A stretch of DNA of 64,000 nucleotides from Hygrocybe punicea (taxonomy: Eukaryota > Basidiomycota > Agaricomycetes > Agaricales > Hygrophoraceae), in NCBI GenBank assembly GCA_963556145.1, contig OY744469.1, positions 3,382,767-3,446,766 on the forward strand, given 5' to 3'. The notes below the pieces were generated by a model. The model saw only the letters and a program-made list of their open reading frames with translations, had not been told where the DNA came from and searched no databases. Each line of letters opens with the position of its first letter. Position 1 is the stretch's first letter. The position numbers and the translations under genes are program-made. Of the stretch, positions 46,690-58,001 are shown in pieces.

Positions 46690-47640
46690 ACCTTTTTGGC
46701 TCGTTTAAGCTCAGTTTTTCATATTCAGACTCCGAAAAAATGTTTTCTGGATCAGGTGATGTGCCCGGACCATTCAGGGTCCAATGCTGACATAAACTTT
46801 CCTTTTTTAGACATAAAAGTGCAAAATTCTTCGGATTTTTGTGCTTTTTATTTCCTGTGGCACTGTTTTCTTTCCTGGACCACTGGTAATGTCTTCAATT
46901 TGTATATCGTGCTGTTTGTTGACATAATCTATCATTTTATAGCCTATCTCCCTGTCAAATTTCAAATTATGTGTAAATTTCATATTCTTTCACCTTTTTA
47001 GCTTGTTTAAACTCAGTTTGTCATATTCAGACTCCGAAAAACAGCGATCTGGATCAGGTGATGTGCCTGGACAATTCAGGGTCCAATGCTGACATAATCT
47101 TTCCTTTTTCAGACATAAAAGTTGAAAATTCTTCGGATTTTCATGCTTTTTCTTCTATATGGCTCTATTTTCTTTCCTGGACCACAGGTAATGTCTTCAA
47201 TTTGTAAACCTTATTGTTTATCAACATAATCTATCATTTTACAGCTCATCTCCCTGTCAATTTTCAAAGTATGTACAAATTTCATGTTTTTTCACCTTTT
47301 TTGCTTGTTTAAGCTCAGTTTTCCATATTCAGACTCCGAAAAAATGCGACCTGGATCAGGTGATGTTTCCGCACCATTCAGGGTCCAATGCTGACATAAT
47401 ATTTCCCTTTATAGACAAAAAAGTCAAAAATTCTTCAGATTTTCATGCTTTTTCTTTTCTCTGGCCTTGTTTTGTATCTTGGACCACTGGTAATGTCTTT
47501 TATTGGTGTAAATTATTGTTGGTTGACATAATCCATCATTGGACAGTTAATCTTCCTGTCAACATTCAAAGTATGTGGAAATTTCGAATTTTTTCACCTT
47601 TTTAGATTGTATAAGCTCATTTCTTAACCTACAGTTTTAC
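46690..47640. repeat. 302-bp tandem repeat in the Helitron copy 2 leader
   Basis: The mark GACTCCGAAAAA recurs at 46728, 47030 and 47332, exactly 302 bp apart. Units share TTCAGGGTCCAATGCTGACA, CTGGACCACTGGTAATGTC and TTTTTCACCTTTTT. Copy 1 has about one unit (5640-5960), so the array expanded in copy 2 or contracted in copy 1. Confidence 0.85.
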
Positions 47641-47733
47641 AGTGGATCTTTTCTGCCTCAGGTATGAATCTTTTATCATCTATGATCAAATGTTTACATA
47701 TTTTATTCATATATAGCCTTAAAATGCAAATTT

Positions 47734-49590
47734 TTGTGGATTTTTTCGATTTTTATCACTTTATGTCCTGGAATTTGTATTGGTATGTTGTTTATTCATC
47801 TTCTCCAGATATATTTGACATATCCATATTGTCATCCAGCTTCTATTTTCAAAAAAATTATAAAACTGTTCACACAAATGTTAAAAATGTCATCCATGTC
47901 ACAATGTGTTATGATTTTTATCATTACAATGTCTTGGGCACAATGTGCTGTTACTGGGATTGGCCTTGTGCCTCCTGCAAGTGACATACAAAATGTCCAT
48001 GTCACACCAACTGTCTCTGTAATACCAAATGTCATTCTGTGCCCTGTTACTCTGAATTTTTACAAAGACAATCTCACAAAGAATGAAAATCCCACTTATT
48101 TACCAATTTTAGTCCCCATTCATAATATTAGTCTCCAATCCACCTCTTCTTTCACATCACACATCCCTGAAAAAATCACAAGTATCTCCAACAGTACTGA
48201 ATTTGTTCTTTCTAGTTGTAAATCAGCTCATCCCTCTTTTGTATTTGAACTATATGCCAGAATCTTCTTGAACATTTCTGATTTGCTTTCTGTCTATCAT
48301 TGTACAACCAGCATTGCTAACAAATGCATGTATATTAGATTGAAATCTCGACAGAATCTAGTCAGAAAACATGACTTTAAAGCTTACCTGAAATATGTAA
48401 TCAAACAACCTATATTAGCCAATGGAGGAATTCTGTTGTTTGTCTTGGTTCTGCATCATTTCCTAGCTTTTCAAATGTCTGCTCACTATATTTGCAATAA
48501 AACTTCGAAATTATTTGACATGTTCATGTGTGAAAATGTATCTTTCAATGCTAACATGCATATTGAATGCATTGGTGGAGGCAAAGCAAATATATTCTCA
48601 TTTCATGAACTAATTCCTGCTTCAATCAATGATAATGCTAGTATGAATGCAGCTAAATATAAATTCCACTCGTACATGCCAAAAAATCAAGCACTCTCAC
48701 TAAAATCATCATCTGAGAAGTCACTTGTAATTGTAAATCACCCATTTGAACTGTTGACTCCAAAATTGACCATTGCAAGTTTGAAAGTGATTGCTGCTAG
48801 CCATAGCATTCTTGTATACTCAAGAATAAATCATGGAGCACTTCAGACTGCAATACAGAATCATGTGTGCGCCAGCTGCCCTGCTTTTGTGTCAGTATTT
48901 GAATTAATTGATGAAGAAGCAATTGCAAGTCGCAAGAAAACCCTGAATATCATGGCAGTTAATAAGTTCAAAAATTAGAATCCTGAGAAGCATTCCAAAC
49001 AAAACCTTCTGGCTATTCAAAAATTCAAAACACAATATCCTGAAAGACATGCAAAACAAAATCTGGCAGCTGTACAGAAATTTCAGCTTGAAAATCCTGA
49101 CAAGTATGCAAAACAACATCTGGCAGCTGTACAGAAATTTCAACTTGAAAATCCTGCCAAGCATGCAACACAAAATCTAGCAGCTGTACAGAAATTTCAG
49201 CTTGAAAATCCTGTCAAGCATGCAAACACAAAATCTAGCAGCTGTACAGAAATTTCATCTGGAAAATCCTGCCAAGCATGCAACACAAAATCTAGCAGCT
49301 GTACAAAAATTTCATCTGGAAAATCCTGAGAAGCATGCAAGACAAAATCTAGCAGCTGTACAGAAATTTCATCTGGACAATCCTGAGACACATGTAACAC
49401 AAAATCTGGCAGCTGTTCAAAAGTTCAAAGTTGATCATCATGACAGACACCTAAAACACACACTAAATGCAGTCAGAAGACATACAATGAATCACCCTGA
49501 GCAGCATGCCCAAACCAATCACATCGCTGTCAATACATATAGAGACAACATTCAATTTCCTCCAGATCCACCTTCAAACACACTATTGTT
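47734..49590 (+). pseudogene. Helitron copy 2 N-terminal protein region
   Basis: A 414-codon frame ends at TAG 48976-48978. The same frame then stays open through KHA repeats until one extra A near 49222 shifts it. A second shift lies near 49590. The SAP-like segment (LTIASLKVIAASHSI) and CASC knuckle match copy 1. Homology to copy 1 begins near 47818, so the first codons of the open frame are probably leader. Function by family: accessory part of the Rep/helicase protein, probably DNA binding. Confidence 0.7.
48960..49430 (+). repeat. 57-bp coding repeats, copy 2 (about eight units)
   Basis: Units of 19 codons with AVQKFQLENPAKHATQNLA pattern. Adjacent units at 49245-49380 are almost identical, suggesting recent expansion; outer units are more diverged. 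Confidence 0.85.
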
Positions 49591-49594
49591 TCCA

Positions 49595-51845
49595 AGTTCT
49601 GTCAAGATACTTCTCCTAACAAATTCAGTGAATCTGGTTGTGCTATCTGTGGAAGATTAACACCAGTCCTGCAATTGCAAAGCTACATAGACTTGAATTT
49701 GAATTGTTTGAAACAATCTGGTGTAACTCACAAAGAGCGCTTCTCATTTGATGATCTAATCCAATCTTCAGATAGCCCTATAATCAATGAAGACCTTCAT
49801 GGCATTTGCAAGAAGTGTTACAAGTCTTTGGTTAAAGGAAAACGCCCTGCTATGTCTCTGGCAAATGGTTTATGGCTTGGACAAATTCCTAATGAATTGA
49901 GTAATTTGTCTTGTGCAGAACAACTGTTAATTGCTAGAGTGAGACACAATAGATGCATAGTTCGAGTTTCTTCAGGCATGCACAAGATGAGAGCAAACGC
50001 CATTACATTTGCCAATCCAACTCCTAAGATTTATGACATTTTACCCCCACCTGTTGATGAGTTGGATCAAGTGCTAGCATTTATTTATACTGGACCATGT
50101 AAGCCTACAAAATCTGATTTGAGTGTACACCATTGCTTGTTAGGAGAAACAAAGTTGCCACTGCTTTGAACTGGCTGAAACTGAATCACGGTGACTATTT
50201 TGACTTGGAGATTTCAGATGAAAACTTGCAGCAATATCCTGAGAATGACATACCAGTTGTGGTAGAGTACAGAAAATCCTTTGTCAACAAAAACCCAGAA
50301 GCTACTGCTGTTAATGACATGGAAGAGGACGAAGGTACTGAGACTGGCATGTGTCCATTTGTAGTTCATGGTCTGACTGGTGAAGAATACTCAACCAAAA
50401 GTATCAAAGCCATAAAAGCCATTGCCTTGAAACATTTGATGGATAATGAAAAGATCCTAGCAATTGGACATGAGAGTGATCCACAATCCATCTATAATAA
50501 TCCTCAGTTATTCTCTCAAATGATGCCATGGTTGTTTCCCTATGGACTTGGTGGAATTGGAAACTCTCTGATCCAAGGCAACATATCTGAAATCAAACAC
50601 AAAAGACACTTGTTAATGTACTATGACAAGAGGTTTCAGAAAGATCCACACTTTCCTTTGATTGCATTCAACCATGAGCAAATAAAGGAGTCTACAACAG
50701 CTGGCTATTTATTAGCTGAAAAAGCAAAATTTGAACACATTTCACAAAGATTGATGGATGTTGATCTTGGAGTTTTGAATAAGATTGCTAGAAAAATGGA
50801 AAATGGTGAACATGTCACTCCAGAAACAGATGAAGAGAAGTTATGTTTCCAATTAATTAAAGACATTGATCAGGTAGGAAGTCATGTCAAAGGATCACTC
50901 ACAAGCAAGAAATATATGAGAAATGAAGTATGGTCTCTGATATCCTTTGTGGGTGCACCTTCCTGGTTCATCACATTTTCACCTGCAGATAACATGCATC
51001 CACTGTCATTATATTTTGCTGATACCAAAGAAACCTTTACACTAGAGCTTAGAGAATATGATGAGCGGTACAGACTTATTGCAGAAAATCCTGTGGCTGG
51101 TGCTAGATTCTTTCACTTTATGGTAGAGCTATTTATCAAACATGTCCTGGGAGTTGGTTCAAACCATTCTGGCTTTTATGGTGACACTAAGGCATACTAT
51201 GGCACAGTGGAGCAACAAGGACGTCTCACACTTCACATGCACATGCTACTATGGCTCAAGGGATGTCTGTCACCTCAGGAAATCAGAGATAGAATAATGG
51301 ATCCAAATTCAGATTTCCAACAAGCTTTTGTTCAGTATCTAGAAAGCGTACATATTGGTGAATTCATGACTGGAACAATGGATGAAGTCAAAGCTAAAGT
51401 CAACCAAAATTCTGAACAACAAGACTATAAGGATCCCACTCAGACTCTGCCTGAAGCACCCCCACCCATGTGTACAATTAGGCATGATGTGAACAGTGAC
51501 AACAATTGCAATGACTGCAAACAGGTGACTTAATGGTGGGACAGATTTCATAACACTGTTGATCATTTGATATTACACTCTAATGTTCATAATTGTGGCA
51601 GAAACAGTTCAAACAATGAGAAAGTCCAGAGAAAAGACAGATCCAGTTGCATGAACAAACATGGTAAATGCAAAGCTAGATTTCCCAGACCTGTGTTTGA
51701 ATCAACACAAGTAGACCCAAAAACTGGTGCATTGAATATGAAAAAGGGTGAAGCATGGATCAATACATTGACGCCACTTGTAACATATCTACTGTGTTGC
51801 AATTCTGATGTTACAAGCCTTCTTTCTGGTACTGCAATCAAAGCC
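49595..51845 (+). pseudogene. Helitron copy 2 DUF6570 domain and Rep HUH domain
   Basis: CAICGRL and CKKCYKS zinc pairs, LWLGQIP and VRVSSGMHKMRAN mark the DUF6570-type region. A one-base loss near 50120 shifts frame. From 50133 the Rep part is open to TAA 51531-51533, then open in the same frame to 51845. Helitron-like N motifs are YDKRFQKDPHFPL and GSLTSKKYMRNEVW; the HUH motif is LTLHMHMLLWL (about 51228-51260). A Cys/His cluster (CNDCKQ) and HNCGRNSS follow. The frame is cut by the nested element between codons GCC and ATT, five codons before the catalytic tyrosines. Confidence 0.8.
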
Positions 51846-53292
51846 ACTTGTTTAGTGGGCCAGTGCTACGCATGGCATGAACGAGTTCTTTTTTCCCCCT
51901 TCCGACTTCCATGATGAAGTGAGCAATAAGATTAAGTTGCATAAAGCATTTTACATATAGTATGAGACATATAGCATATATTGTATATTGCAAATTGTTC
52001 TAATGAGTCCACCTCACACCTCAGCAACATAAAAAGTAGACAAAATAAAACTACATAGTGGGTCTTTAGTCTTCATCAACCTTCTTGCTTACTGTTATGT
52101 CTGCTGTGCTGTATCATCGTATAATATTCTCAGCCATAAAAGAAATGTTCAAGGAGCAATAGGTCAACTGTCAAACATAACTGTCTCCTAAACAGGATAA
52201 TAACAATTGACTTATATTTTCTCAACCCTACTTCTCCATGACCTTGAATGCTGTACAACAGATGAGTCATCAATATGAAGACTACTATACTTGTTAAGTG
52301 GGCTAATATTGCACATAGCATAAACAAGTCTGTTTTCTTTCATTTTATTTGTACGATTGTTACTCACATTAATAAGTGATTAATATACAATTAACATATA
52401 AGATAATATGCGATATCACATTGAATTTTATGTTTGAAGTAAAAATAATAGTGGATAATCAGAAATAAGCTCATTTCTGCTTATATGGCTGATATTTCCA
52501 TATATAGTAATAGTGATCACATGTGACTGTGACTCATGTGATCAGCTTAAAATTTAGGATATATAGTGTAAAATTGCCTTATATGGTTAGACTAGTCACA
52601 TGTGACTGTCACCATTGTGATCAGTAAAAAATTTGCTATACAATATCAGAAATTGCCTTATATGGTTAGAATGGTCACATGTGACTGTCACATCTTGCCC
52701 GAAATGGTTATATTAGTCAGCGGTTCAATTTTCAGCTGATTCTGATAAGAATTGAGGCTAGTATAAATATTTTGAATATAATTGCATTTGTGTAATAAGG
52801 TTAGTATGCGATTTAGCATATATTATACAAACTTACCATATTTGGTTAGACTGGTCACATGTGACTGTCACTGTTGAGATCAGCATAAAATTTGGTATAT
52901 AATATCAGAAATTACCTTATATGGTTAGATTGGTCACATGTGACTGTCACACCTTGCCCGAAATGGTTATCTTAGTCAGCAGTTCAAATTTCAGCTGATT
53001 CTGAGAAGAAATGAAGTCAGTATGAATATTTTGAATATAATTAGAAGGTAGTTTGTATTTTCTGAGACAACCCATATTTGGATGCTTATGTAAGCTTGTC
53101 CACACATGGCCCCAACTGCATCTTATTTTCCAGTATTAGAAGTAGAATCATATCTCTTGCACAAAAAAATTCTGTCTATAGGCGATCAACTTTATTAATT
53201 AATCAATCAATTAATTAATTAATTAATTACGAACCCTCACTGAACCAGGTCTGATAAAGAACGAGTCTTTTAATAAATTAAAAGAACTCGTA
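51846..53292 (-). mobile_element. Non-autonomous Helitron-like element nested in Rep
   Basis: In minus orientation it runs from TACGAGTTCTTTTAAT (53292) to CCACTAAACAAGT (51846). Copy 1 gives the empty site AAAGCAATTGTAGC; here AAAGCC/ATTGTAGC flank it, so nothing was duplicated. It contains the palindrome GTCACATGTGAC several times (about 52541-52935) with one internal duplication of the array, and an internal decayed terminus near 52297-52330. Confidence 0.85.
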
Positions 53293-53712
53293 ATTGTAGC
53301 ATATATCTCTGAATATATTACAAAACCTGGATTGAAAACATATAGCATATTTGATACCATCAGAAGTGTGTTTGACAGAAACTCAGAAATGCTTGGAGGA
53401 TCCATGAAATGAAAAGACAAAGCTAGAAAACTCATCACCCAGATCATAAATGCTTTGACTGCAAATCTTGAAATTGGTGGTCCAATGGCTTCAATGTATC
53501 TGCTTGGCAACCCTGATCATTATACCAGTCATAAATTCATACCTGTCTACTGGAGAAACTATGTGAGAGAAGTCCAGAAAGCTTGGAATCCAGATGAAAA
53601 TGATGGAATGCAAGTTGAATCTGAAAAGGTTGTACTGCACAATCAAAAGGGAAAATTCATAGGACTATCTACTGTGCATGACTACATTTACAGACCAACT
53701 CATTTTTAAGAC
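53293..53712 (+). pseudogene. Helitron copy 2 Rep tyrosine motif and linker
   Basis: Opens with IVAYISEYITKP, the two-tyrosine motif of Helitron Rep, then IGGPMASMYLLGNPDHYTS and YWRNYVREVQKAWNP, the linker to the helicase. TGA 53410-53412 and TAA 53707-53709 interrupt the frame, which otherwise continues directly into the helicase. Copy 1 reads through at both codons. Confidence 0.8.
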
Positions 53713-56700
53713 ATGAATTTATATGAATGGGTGCAGAGTGCAGAAAGAGTCAAGAGAAAGATTCAACCAGCTCATGATGAAATAAACAGTGATGATGAGT
53801 TAGATGTCTTGGAATCTGAGCCACAAACTGCAACTCATACAAAGACTTTGAAATCTAATGTATCTACCAGTAATGACTTGAGCATAGAATTTGATGATCT
53901 TAACATCAAAGATAATGACACTTTCATAGAATGTGATTCAGAGGACAATGAGTCTGATAGCACTGAGCTGGTTCAAGAAGATACCAAGCTTTTTCTAGAA
54001 GATCACCCATTGTATGAAACACACTGCATAGAATTTAGTGAAAAGAAGAAGCATGTTGTTCCAAACTTTGTTGGTGGTTCACTGCCCAGACGTGATAGAG
54101 GAGACAGAGAATATTATTGCACCACTATGCTCACTCTGTTCAAACCATGGAGATCTGGTCATGACCTGAAAAGTGAACTGGAATCATGGGATGAAGCATT
54201 CACTGATTATGAATTTACCATTAGACAATTAGAGATTATGGACAACTTTAATCTGAGATATGAATGCCTTGATGCTAGAGATGACTATTCTGCTCAGCTT
54301 AAACAAGGAGCAGTGTTAGATGGTACCTGTCCTCAATTTGTGACTTCAGACATGATTTCACACTTGGATGATGACAACATTCAAAATGGTGGTGACTTTG
54401 GAGATGACAATTATGAGCAGGACAAAAACAATGCAGATTATGGCACTAACAAATACTCTGAACTTGGTCAACATGGTAGACTGATCAAAGCTCAAATGGA
54501 TGCCACTGAAAACATTGTCAGAAACATTGGTTGGCTTGATCCATGTCCAGATGGTTCAATTACAGCAAATTCTGCTCCACTTGAAGTTGAAATGAATCAA
54601 CCTGGTAGTCAATGGAAACAACTTGTTCAAGAACAGAGACAAGAACTACTAGATGAGCGCAATCAACATATTTCTGCAAACTCAAAGTCTATGTCACACA
54701 AAACATATACTGATCCAAATGAAAATGGTGTGATGATTGTTGACCAATCATACTTGATGCAAATATTCAGAGCTGAAAATGCACAGAGACAACAGCTAAT
54801 TGATGCTACAGTTAGAAAATTCAGCTTGAACACTGAGCAGAAAAGAGCCTTTAGGATTATTGCAAATCATGCTTCCTCTCCTAGCAGTGACCAGTTGAAA
54901 ATGAATATTGCTGGAATGGCTGGCACTGGAAAATCACAAGTCATCAAAGCAGTTGTTGAGTTCTTTGACAATGTACATGAGTCTCACAGATTTGTTATTC
55001 TTGGTCCTACTGGTACTTCTGCAGCTCTACAAAATGGCTCAACTTATCACTACTTCCTGGGCATCAATCCAAACATGTCAAATAGAAATGAAGCAATGGG
55101 CATTGCTCAACTAAAAGGTAGACTAGAAGGAGTTGACTATATTTTCATTGATGAAGTCTCAATGCTGTCTTGTCATGATCTCTACAAAATCAGTGCTAGA
55201 CTAGCTAAAGCTTTGAACATTCATGACATCTCATTTGGTGGAATCAACATGATATTTGCTGGAGACTTTGCACAGTTACCACCAGTTGGAGGTGCACCAT
55301 TGTACAGTGGAACAGTTGGCACTCAGATCACATCAGCCTTGACAACACACTCTCAGGAAACTGCAATTGGAAAAGCACTCTGGCATCAAGTGACCACAGT
55401 TGTGATTCTCAGAGAAAACATGAGACAGAGAACCCAAACAGCTGAGGATGCATTGTTCAGAACTGCCCTTGTCAACATGCGCTATGGCAAATGTACCGCA
55501 CATGATATTCAATTTTTGAGAACCAGAATTGCAGGCAAACGTCCAGACCAGCCCAATGTTGCCTCCAGGAATTTTAGAAATGTTTCTATCATATGTGGCA
55601 TTCACTCACAAAAGGATCAAATCAATCTTCTTGGATGTGAAAGATTTGCTTCTGACACCAACCAGAACTTGACCAACTTCTATTCCATTGACAAGTGGGG
55701 AAAAGACAAGGATTCTGTAAGAAGCAAGTCCAAATCTAAAGCTATACATCAATCCAGTGACATAGACTTTGATACACAAAGAGAGATATGGAAAGTGCGA
55801 CATGCTGCAACTGATAACTTTGCTGGAAAACTCTCATTGTGTCTTGGAATGCCTGTGATGCTTTGCAATAATGATGCCACTGAACTCTGCATTACAAAAG
55901 GACAAGAAGGATTTGTTGTTGGATGGCAGTCAATGAAAGCAAGTCATGGTAAAAGAGTACTTGACACTTTGTTTGTTGAATTGGACAAACCTCCAAAGCT
56001 GGTCCAGATTCCAGGACTGCCTGACAATGTAGTGCCCATTGTAAAAAACACCAAGACAATTCAGTGTGTATTTCCCAGTGACCTGAAGGAATCCATTGAG
56101 AGACAACAAGTTTGGGTGCTACCTAACTTTGCAATGACTGCTCATGCTGCTCAAGGAAAAACACGTCCATTCAATGTTGTGCACTTAAACAGTTGCTTCA
56201 ACCACATGTCATATTATTCTTCATTGTCTAGAAGTGCCTCTGCTGCTGGAACTGTAATAATTCAGGGCTTTGACACTAAAGTGATCACTAGAGGTTGTTC
56301 TGGATATCTGAGACAAGAATTTAGAGAACTGGAATTGCTGGATGAGATTACCAGGATCAGATATGAGGGTACTTTACCTGTCCACATTGATGCTGGTACA
56401 CACTCTGTTATGCTTCGAAACTTTCAGCAATGGAAGGGAATTCACTATGTTCCAGCCAAAACTGATAATGCTCTTAAATGGTCACCAACTGATCCACTAA
56501 TATTGGCTCATACAATCCCTGATAGCCCATGGCAATTGGTTGAAAAAGGCAAAGGAAAACAGAAAGCAGCTGTAATTTCAACTTCATTTGTTCCAGCAAA
56601 AGGCTCAGTTGCTATTGGTTCAACCCACAAACATTCACTTGACACAAACAATGAACCGGTAGCTAAAAGGCCTCGGATCACCAAAAACCATGTCAACCAA

Positions 56701-57534
56701 TCATCCACAAGCAAGCAACAGGTCATTAACTCTCCAGCTGGACTTATCTGGGATAGAAATGACTACAGCTGTGCATATGACTCATTGTTGGTCATTCTGT
56801 TTGAACTGTGGAAAGACAATCATGCAGAGTGGTCCACAGTATTCAGAAGCATAAATGATCATTTGACCACATTGTCTCATGGTTTTCCACAGGTATTGCA
56901 CAAAAATGTGGCATTTGAACAGCTAAGAGATCATCTTAGAACTACACTGCATAACATGAATCCTACAGACTTTCCTAGAGGCACTGTGGGCATCAGTGTT
57001 GCAAATCTGGCTATGGAGTTGTTTAAAGTCAATAACATTGTAGCCTCTTCTCAACATGAATGTTCTCAATGTGACTTTGCAGAAGAACCCATTGATGACA
57101 GACTAGGCTATGTGTTACATGCTGATGACACCATTAAACAGTCTACCATGAATTGGATTGATACCTTGTCACAGAAAACCAATAGAAGATGTCCTGATTG
57201 CAACAGCAGAATGAAACAACTTGTATTTTATAATGAAGCACCACACATTCTTGTGCTAGAGTATCCATTGAAAAATATTAAAACCAGTCATAGACTAGAA
57301 TTTGTTTCAGAGACTGGCACAAAGACATTAGAACTTAGAGGCATTGTATATCATGGTCAATATCATTTCACATCACATATTATTACTGCACAGAAACAAG
57401 TATGGTATCATGATGGGATGATTACAGGCAACTCTTGTTCAAGAGACACTGACCTTACACAACTTTCAGACCATGATATCAGACACTGTAAAAATAGAAA
57501 CCTTGTACTAGCTATTTATGCTCAGAGTCTTTGA
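53713..57534 (+). CDS. Helitron PIF1-type helicase with C-terminal USP-like peptidase
   Basis: Intact 1273-codon frame; the ATG is probably internal to a longer Rep-helicase protein. An acidic linker (1-200) is followed by superfamily 1 helicase motifs: GMAGTGKSQ (about 401), GPTGTSAAL, FIDEVSML, GDFAQLPPVGG, LRENMRQ and TAHAAQGKT. A Lys-rich nuclear-signal-like linker (VAKRPRITK) leads to residues 1005-1273. There DYSCAYDSLLV places a nucleophile-like Cys at 1020. C-x2-C pairs at 1117/1120 and 1160/1163 resemble a zinc ribbon, and GQYHFTSHI places His at 1218 before WYHDG. This Cys-box, ribbon, His-box order is that of ubiquitin-specific proteases. The helicase would unwind the donor strand; the peptidase role is unknown. 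Confidence 0.85.
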   Translation: MNLYEWVQSAERVKRKIQPAHDEINSDDELDVLESEPQTATHTKTLKSNVSTSNDLSIEFDDLNIKDNDTFIECDSEDNESDSTELVQEDTKLFLEDHPLYETHCIEFSEKKKHVVPNFVGGSLPRRDRGDREYYCTTMLTLFKPWRSGHDLKSELESWDEAFTDYEFTIRQLEIMDNFNLRYECLDARDDYSAQLKQGAVLDGTCPQFVTSDMISHLDDDNIQNGGDFGDDNYEQDKNNADYGTNKYSELGQHGRLIKAQMDATENIVRNIGWLDPCPDGSITANSAPLEVEMNQPGSQWKQLVQEQRQELLDERNQHISANSKSMSHKTYTDPNENGVMIVDQSYLMQIFRAENAQRQQLIDATVRKFSLNTEQKRAFRIIANHASSPSSDQLKMNIAGMAGTGKSQVIKAVVEFFDNVHESHRFVILGPTGTSAALQNGSTYHYFLGINPNMSNRNEAMGIAQLKGRLEGVDYIFIDEVSMLSCHDLYKISARLAKALNIHDISFGGINMIFAGDFAQLPPVGGAPLYSGTVGTQITSALTTHSQETAIGKALWHQVTTVVILRENMRQRTQTAEDALFRTALVNMRYGKCTAHDIQFLRTRIAGKRPDQPNVASRNFRNVSIICGIHSQKDQINLLGCERFASDTNQNLTNFYSIDKWGKDKDSVRSKSKSKAIHQSSDIDFDTQREIWKVRHAATDNFAGKLSLCLGMPVMLCNNDATELCITKGQEGFVVGWQSMKASHGKRVLDTLFVELDKPPKLVQIPGLPDNVVPIVKNTKTIQCVFPSDLKESIERQQVWVLPNFAMTAHAAQGKTRPFNVVHLNSCFNHMSYYSSLSRSASAAGTVIIQGFDTKVITRGCSGYLRQEFRELELLDEITRIRYEGTLPVHIDAGTHSVMLRNFQQWKGIHYVPAKTDNALKWSPTDPLILAHTIPDSPWQLVEKGKGKQKAAVISTSFVPAKGSVAIGSTHKHSLDTNNEPVAKRPRITKNHVNQSSTSKQQVINSPAGLIWDRNDYSCAYDSLLVILFELWKDNHAEWSTVFRSINDHLTTLSHGFPQVLHKNVAFEQLRDHLRTTLHNMNPTDFPRGTVGISVANLAMELFKVNNIVASSQHECSQCDFAEEPIDDRLGYVLHADDTIKQSTMNWIDTLSQKTNRRCPDCNSRMKQLVFYNEAPHILVLEYPLKNIKTSHRLEFVSETGTKTLELRGIVYHGQYHFTSHIITAQKQVWYHDGMITGNSCSRDTDLTQLSDHDIRHCKNRNLVLAIYAQSL

Positions 57535-58001
57535 GCATCCTCCTTGAGGTCAAGCACGGCTGTCTTCATGTGTTCATCTGTTGGGCAACATTCAAGGTTG
57601 TGGAGAAGTAGGGTTGAGCAAATGTGAGTTAATTGTCAGCACACTGTTTGGGGGGCAGTTGTGTTTGGCAGTTGACCTGTTGCTCCCTGAGTAATTGCTT
57701 CATGGCTGAGAGTGTTGCATGATGGTGCACCACAGGGGAGATGGCAGGTAGAGAGGAGGTTGATGAAGACTCAAGATACTCTATGTAATATTGTTTTATG
57801 CTAGTTTATATATTGCAGAGGTGGGAGGTGGGCTTATTAGAATAATATGCAATATGCAATATGCAACACATGTTATGTATCTTATGCTATCTATTACATG
57901 CTTTACGCAATTTAAACTTATTGCTTCATTCAGCAAAGAAGTGAGGAGGGGGAAAAAAGAACTCGTTCATGCCATGCGCAGCACTGGCCCACTAAACAAG
58001 T

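Larger units (their letters stand above)
45365..58001 (+). mobile_element. Helitron copy 2, nearly full length (12.6 kb)
   Basis: 5' terminus TATAAGTTCTTTTAATTT at 45365 with a hairpin; 3' terminus AAAGAACTCGTTCATGCC...CCACTAAACAAGT at 58001. ACGAGTTCTTTT near the 5' end and AAAAGAACTCGT near the 3' end form 12-bp subterminal inverted repeats. Such repeats and the absence of a target duplication recall the Helentron/Helitron2 branch. Coding order: SAP-like, repeats, DUF6570, Rep, helicase, peptidase. An unrelated 430-bp insert lies at 45533-45963 and a related element at 51846-53292. The 57535-58001 tail is shared with the non-autonomous elements. Stops at 48976, 51531, 53410 and 53707 plus frameshifts make it non-autonomous today. 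Confidence 0.85.
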
